Below, piece by piece: positions 59,579-64,000 of a DNA stretch of 64,000 bases. Within the stretch, counting starts at the first letter, position 1. The number at the start of each line of letters is the position of its first letter. The stretch is from Macquaria australasica (Eukaryota; Chordata; Actinopteri; Centrarchiformes; Percichthyidae): contig SEMN01000064.1 in assembly GCA_005408345.1 (NCBI GenBank), positions 744,001 through 808,000 on the forward strand, in the 5' to 3' direction. The position numbers and the translations under genes were made by a program. The notes beneath the pieces were generated by a model. That model saw only the letters and a list, made by a program, of their open reading frames with translations, was not told where the DNA came from and searched no databases.

Positions 59579-62500
59579 CTGTAGTCTGTCAGAATAGTTC
59601 TTATATTGTGCCAAATGTTAAACATGTCCTCGCTAGATATCAAGTCAAAAACTGACTCTGAGCTGTGACACTGACACTAATACCTCCTTTGCACACACAA
59701 ATCTCACTGGCCAAAATGAAGATGTATCTATTAAAGTTTGCTTCATAAACACAGGATATTATGAAACCTAAAATGATATCATCTGCACTTATAAAGGCAA
59801 AGGTCTTGTCTGTTCTTGCAGTTCCACCATCAGCAATTTTAAACTGAGGGAGCACTTAGTAATTTGTCAGTGTCAAGTGTAAATATAATGTTTCAATGGC
59901 TGCAAAGTATGATTATAAAACCTAACTTCTAACCACAGTTATTAAGCAATTTATGATGTGAAAGAAGTAGTCATTATCCTCAAAAGATGTCGATTAATCC
60001 TTTATTTATTCAAGGACAGTCAATTTGCCCATTTGCTTATTTTTCATTTTTTTTAAAGGGGTTAGACAACAGGACAAATACATCAGCTGCAGGCTGAATC
60101 TAGGCTGATGGACAATTTTATTCACCAAAATAAGTTCAAATAAGTCACCATTTAAAGGCACAATTTGTGCACAGTCAGTAGCTGCAATGTAACCAGCAAT
60201 ACAGGGATTCATTCACTGATAGTCTGTGCTTGCACAAGCTCCTATGCAGCATAAAAAAAAATTCACCTTGGCCTTTTTCAGATGCATCACCTGGGTTCAC
60301 TGTAGGTCATGTTTAAAGGCTTTGTAATCCACTGGTTTGCTTTTGGAGATGCAACATTCAGTGCAGGTGTGTGGAGCTCCATGTGGCTGCGACATTATTC
60401 TGTAAGGTTTTGTAAAACAGCAGGTCTGGTTGGTAAAATAGAAAAACATAAAGTGAACTGTCAGATTTTTGTATTTGTTTAAAAAACATGAATTTTAAAC
60501 TAAATTAAAAACCACAAGGATGTCTTTTATCTTGGTGTACAGTATGCCATAATGCGATGCTTCTGCTCCAGGGTGTCTGATTTAGAATAGCTGCCAGGCA
60601 GCTATTGAGTTTAATGTTAGGCATGTCTCAATACCTCTGGTATGTCTCCACAGGCAAGACGAACCTCCACGATTTTTGTTGGCAGCGTTAACACTCATCC
60701 CTGTATACAGCCCAAACAAGATCTGACCAGCCTTGTTTTGCACATAATCCTTTTGTTTCTGCTTCTCTTTTAGCTGATCCAGTGCAAAGCAGACACAAAT
60801 GCAGCCAATGAACATGGGAACACACCACTGCATTATGCCTGCTTTTGGGGCCAAGACCAAGTGGCTGAGGTTAGTGCGCCCCCTGGTGGTGTAAAAGCTG
60901 AGACTTACCTGTTTTTATGTGTAACTCCACTGGCCAATCTAATCTGTCCTTTTACTCAGGACCTGGTGACTAATGGGGCTCAGGTGAGCATCTGTAACAA
61001 ATATGGGGAAACTCCCCTGGACAAAGCCAAACCTCACCTGCGGGAACTCCTCAGAGGTATCCTGACTCCCTGTTACCGCTTGCATCATTCTTACAGGTTC
61101 TAATGCATTTTTGATTGTCTTTGTATTCAATTTTCTCATTGTAATTTATTCCTCCACCACACAGACAAAGCTGAGAAAATGGGACAGAACTTGACTAAAA
61201 TTCCCTTCAAGGACACGTTCTGGAAAGGCACCACTAGAACTCGACCCCGTGAGTCCCAATTCATTATCTTACCAGTTTCCATCAGTTGATTTGGTCAAAG
61301 TGCTGCATGAAAGGGAAAAATGTTCCACACTGGCCTTCCAACCAGTCTTAATGTGGTGTTTTGAAATTTCCACCGCTTTTCTGTCTGCATAGTGTTGTGC
61401 TAAATTTCACATGAATAATGTGGCTTCTGTCTGAGCTTTAACTTGCCATTTAAGTTTGTCTCAATCTTGTGTTTTTAGGCAATGGCACTTTGAACAAACA
61501 TGCAGGCATTGACTACAAACAGCTCTCTCTCCTGGCTAAAATAAATGAGAACCAGTCTGGAGAGGTACTTTATGTTCTTGTTTTCACTCTTTTATTTTAT
61601 TGTAGAACTGCTGACGATCAGTTAACGGTACACGTCAATTACTTCACTTCTTGTATCTTTATTTCTTATCTGTAGCTGTGGCAAGGGCGCTGGCAAGGAA
61701 ATGAAATTGTCATTAAGGTGCTAAAAGTTCGTGACTGGACCACAAGGAAAAGCAGAGACTTCAATGAGGAATATCCCAAACTCAGGTTAATATTTAATCC
61801 AGACTTTTCTACAGCCTCTGCGTTCCGTGCTGTTGTGGTCACTCATTTGTCTGTTTGCGTTGTGTTGAACCAAACTTTATTGTATTATTTCTTTTTGGGG
61901 GTGTTGCATCTCACACGAGCCGTCTGTTTATGTCAAATCCTCTGTGGGTTTGCCTCTTTTTGTCTGTCTGTCTGTCTCCCCTGTCCTTCCCTCTTGGGCT
62001 TCATCCAAGGATATTTTCCCACCCGAATGTCCTACCTATGTTGGGAGCATGTCAGTCTCCTCCCGCCCCTCACCCCATCATCATCACACACTGGATGCCT
62101 TATGGCTCCCTCTACAACGTGCTGCATGAAGGCACCAGTGAGTACTTCTACTCTGGTCACAAAGTCTGTTCTTGTCACCATTTTTGGTGTGATTTGTGAT
62201 TTATTGCACTTACGCATTTGTCATTATGTTGCCATCACTTTTTGTACGATAGCAATTTCACTGTCACCCTGTTATGCGGTAAAGGTAAGGGTGGCTGAAA
62301 CCTGTTATGATTTTTCACTCATCCTGCTGTCAGACTTTGTGGTGGACCAGACACAGGCAGTGAAGTTTGCGCTGGACATTGCTTGTGGAATGGCCTTCTT
62401 ACACACACTTGAGCCCATGATCCCTCGCCACTATCTCAACAGCAAGAGTGTTATGGTAAGAAGAAGTTGTGGTTTCAGCATTGCTTACAGGATCATACAT

Positions 62501-64000
62501 GTATCCAATTGTCATATGATGACTGACCCATCAAAGGAAATTGTGTTGCCTAAAAAAAGAAAACTGCAGAAGAAGGAAGTGATGTCCGTTGTACTTCAAA
62601 AGTGACATCTCAGTCAGTGTTCCTTGTTTCCACAGATAGATGAAGACATGACAGCCAGGATCAGCATGGCAGACGTCAAGTTCTCCTTCCAGTGTCCTGG
62701 CAGGATGTACTCGCCTGCATGGGTAGCCCCCGAGGGTAGGCATCAGTCATACAGCACAGATCCAAAGTGACAGCTGAAGCCACACAAGCTCGAGCGTGAA
62801 TGATGGATGCAGGGAACTCCAGACTGCCTCAGAACTAAATTTAATCTGCAGCTGATTTCCCTTTGAGATACGGTGAAAGTTGGAAACATAAAGTGATTAC
62901 AAAAAGTGAAAATAACCAGGGAACTTTTGCAACAGCAATCCACAGAAAAAGGCTTTAAGTTAACTGAACAGTGTATGGAGCATGATTAGCGGTGACTGCA
63001 TGGGATACAGGAGATTTGTTGCTACCAGTTACCATAGAAACAACCTCCAATACAGCATGCGTGTCGTGGGTAGTGAGCCATGAAATTGAGAGCACAGAGA
63101 GCGCTGCTATTGATAAGGCACAAATGTACTTGGCTAAGGTGAAGAATTTCAATAGGCCTCATTTTCAGCAGAGACGTCTTTGTAACATTTAAACCCTGTA
63201 ACATAACGGATAGAAAGAGCGATTATGTTTAACAAGTACGACAGATTAACTCTTGCCTTTCACGTTTAAGTAATATGTGTAGTGAACGTTAATCCTAAAT
63301 ATAATGTACATTCTAATAGAAGAAGCTACACGTCCCTCATGATTTATGTGTAAACAATTACTTTTTGTTCAGTGTATCACTTATTGGAAAAGATGGAAAT
63401 AATAGATTTGCATGAAAAGGAGCTTAAGATTTAATTTGGATACAAAGACACTGAGGCCTGTCAATCACTGGAATTGCTCGGGCAATATAATGATATTTCT
63501 GTTTTAAAGTCAATGATTTTGAGTGTTTTATGGGATTTTTTTTAATCTTAAATGATAATATACAGTTTTGTTAACCAAGTTAGCAAAACAATCTTACAGA
63601 GAGACTTTAAAAAATGATAGCTCAGTTTCATGCATCATGCAGTCCAGTGTGATGGACTGCTAACTGACATGTGATGTGTTCAACAGATTAGAGGGTTTTC
63701 TGATGATTGTTTTCTTTTTCATTTTGCCAAGCCTTTATGACTACATCACTTCATTGTGTTGATTGATATTGTAAAAGTGAATCTTAGTAAATCTATTAAA
63801 GGTGACATTACATTTTAGGAGATAAATAGAAAAAGTTATTTGACCATTTTTCCTCTTTCTTGCTGCATATTTTCCATTTTGTTGTCAAAGTGAAGTCCTT
63901 CACTTTATCCCCATCTATAACATCCACTACATAACCTTCACTTGCTACTCTTTGTGATTTCCAGCCCTGCAGAAGAAGCCAGAAGATATCAACCGTCGGT
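50744..64000 (+). CDS. ilk: Integrin-linked kinase (pseudokinase scaffold), partial at 3' end
   Basis: ILK joins PINCH and parvin in the IPP complex that links integrin tails to actin. The ATG is at 50900. Coding pieces: 50900-50988, 59222-59387, 60774-60869, 60960-61056, 61165-61248, 61479-61564, 61676-61785, 62010-62137, 62334-62455, 62636-62735 and 63965-64000 (continuing). They join in phase to residue 371 of about 452. The start [20 protein letters not shown] leads into ankyrin repeats ([49 protein letters not shown]). A short linker precedes the kinase-like domain from about residue 190, with Arg211 and Lys220 (VIKVLK). The loop is RHYLNSKSV, lacking the HRD Asp. DVK (339-341) stands in place of DFG, and VAPE ends at Glu359. 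Near identity to vertebrate ILK makes this firm. Confidence 0.97.
51295..51922 (+). repeat. Duplicated block flanked by about 100-bp direct repeats
   Basis: CCAGATAACGTGAAGCAGAA begins both 51295-51390 and 51808-51922, each continuing through GGCTGCAGGGTGTCCA and GGACACCTA. Between them, 51390-51808 matches 55307-55839 in order, with several deletions. Confidence 0.8.
52022..52170 (+). repeat. Common fish dispersed repeat (SINE/LINE 3'-end type)
   Basis: GGCAATTTTATTTGTATAGC, ACATTTCATACACCAGGGCA and TTCAATGTGCTTCACAGGG are the sequence of a repeat very frequent in fish genomes. The fragment lacks coding capacity. Confidence 0.65.
52715..52810. repeat. Short inverted repeat around ATTATCCC
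   Basis: GCGGGATAATGCCCTTCGA at the left and GACGGTCATTATCCCTTAC at the right share GGGATAATG and its complement CATTATCCC. About 60 bases lie between. It may be one end of a DNA transposon that also includes 51808-51922. Confidence 0.5.
54871..55416 (+). mobile_element. GGGCTGCAAC-family DNA repeat, longest copy
   Basis: Starts TAGGGCTGCAACTAGACAG. Middle motifs are CCCAAGGTGATGTCTTCAG and CCCAAAGATACTCAGTTTAC. The right part has ATTAATTGAGAAAATAGTTG and GATGATGAAAATACTTGTTTG-like sequence, ending at TTGAAG. The duplicate at 51.5 kb retains GCTGAAGCCCTAG, which completes an inverted terminus. Non-coding. Confidence 0.7.
55307..55839 (+). repeat. Probable source copy of the duplicated block
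   Basis: From GGAAATTGTAATGGGCATTT to CCCTGCAATGGTTAC. It matches 51390-51808 but is about 114 bases longer, and it includes the intact right end of the 54871 element in its natural context. Confidence 0.75.
57111..57372 (+). repeat. GGGCTGCAAC-family repeat, copy
   Basis: GCTGCAACTAATGAATAATT, then GGGTCTATAAAATGCCAG, CCAAGGTGACGTCTTCAAAT and GAGAAGCTGGAACCAGAG, in the order of the family. Confidence 0.65.
58491..58850. mobile_element. Palindromic MITE in ILK intron
   Basis: Left end ACACTCAGTTTATTAGGTAC and right end GTACCTGATAAACTGG are inverted. Arms of about 130 bp also pair internally: TTGAAACTGTTTTAGAGAG at 58594-58614 against CTCTCTAAAACAGTTTCAA at about 58736-58755, and CATGAAGGTTATAA against TTACAACCTTCATG. 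A transcript would fold into a long hairpin. Confidence 0.8.
59388..60773 (+). other. ilk: Second coding intron of ILK
   Basis: Runs from gtaggg to ctcttttag. The CT microsatellite is the only clear feature. Confidence 0.75.
59505..59574. repeat. (CT)n microsatellite, about 35 units
   Basis: An uninterrupted CT run about 115 bases after the donor of the second coding exon of ILK. Confidence 0.97.
62736..63964 (+). other. ilk: ILK intron before the last visible exon
   Basis: Runs from the donor gtaggc after the VAPE codons to tttccag at 63958-63964. No repeat or exon is recognised. The window ends 36 bases into the next exon ([12 protein letters not shown]). Confidence 0.8.

Noticed and set aside
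61718..62605. A 295-codon open frame across several ILK exons and introns
   Set aside because: It starts inside the exon at 61676-61785, then reads through introns and enters the next exons out of the conserved frame. The ILK protein is recovered only by splicing.

Overview
This is vertebrate, most likely teleost (percomorph-type) genomic DNA. Genes are split by GT-AG introns, AT-rich non-coding DNA dominates, and many dispersed repeats have a form common in spiny-rayed fish genomes. I see four protein-coding genes. Two are cut by the window edges. Coding coordinates come from splice sites and reading phase that I worked out by hand.

Layout. (1) 1624-4532 (+): the last two exons of a nectin-3 gene, with the membrane segment and afadin-binding tail, then probable 3' UTR. 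(2) About 8.1-28.7 kb: a gene desert with no supportable gene, holding decayed transposons, a LINE reverse-transcriptase remnant, tRNA-derived SINEs and microsatellites. (3) 28837-40785 (+): a complete 14-exon gene for a 919-residue nectin/PVR/CD96-like immunoglobulin receptor with eight Ig domains, one transmembrane helix and a cytoplasmic ITIM. (4) 42141-47117 (-): the complete RRP8 gene (nucleolar rRNA methyltransferase, 7 coding exons, 550 residues), convergent with the Ig receptor. (5) About 49.4-64.0 kb (+): ILK, with a non-coding first exon in a GC-rich promoter and coding exons to residue 371 of about 452, where the window ends.

How they relate. nectin3 and the Ig receptor lie in the same orientation and share a way of splitting one Ig domain across two exons. 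The order recalls the mammalian NECTIN3-CD96 neighbourhood. The receptor looks like a nectin-type V-D2-D3 ectodomain extended by duplication of a (D2)n-D3 exon block. RRP8 and ILK are divergently transcribed, as in mammals, but the spacer here is about 2 kb and carries two back-to-back DNA-transposon insertions with visible target-site duplications.

The most notable item is the Ig receptor. Both split Ig domains have lost the B-strand cysteine and carry a cysteine where the C-strand tryptophan is expected, and the two copies sit exactly 400 residues apart. The tail has a canonical ITIM and ends in a PDZ-ligand-like sequence.
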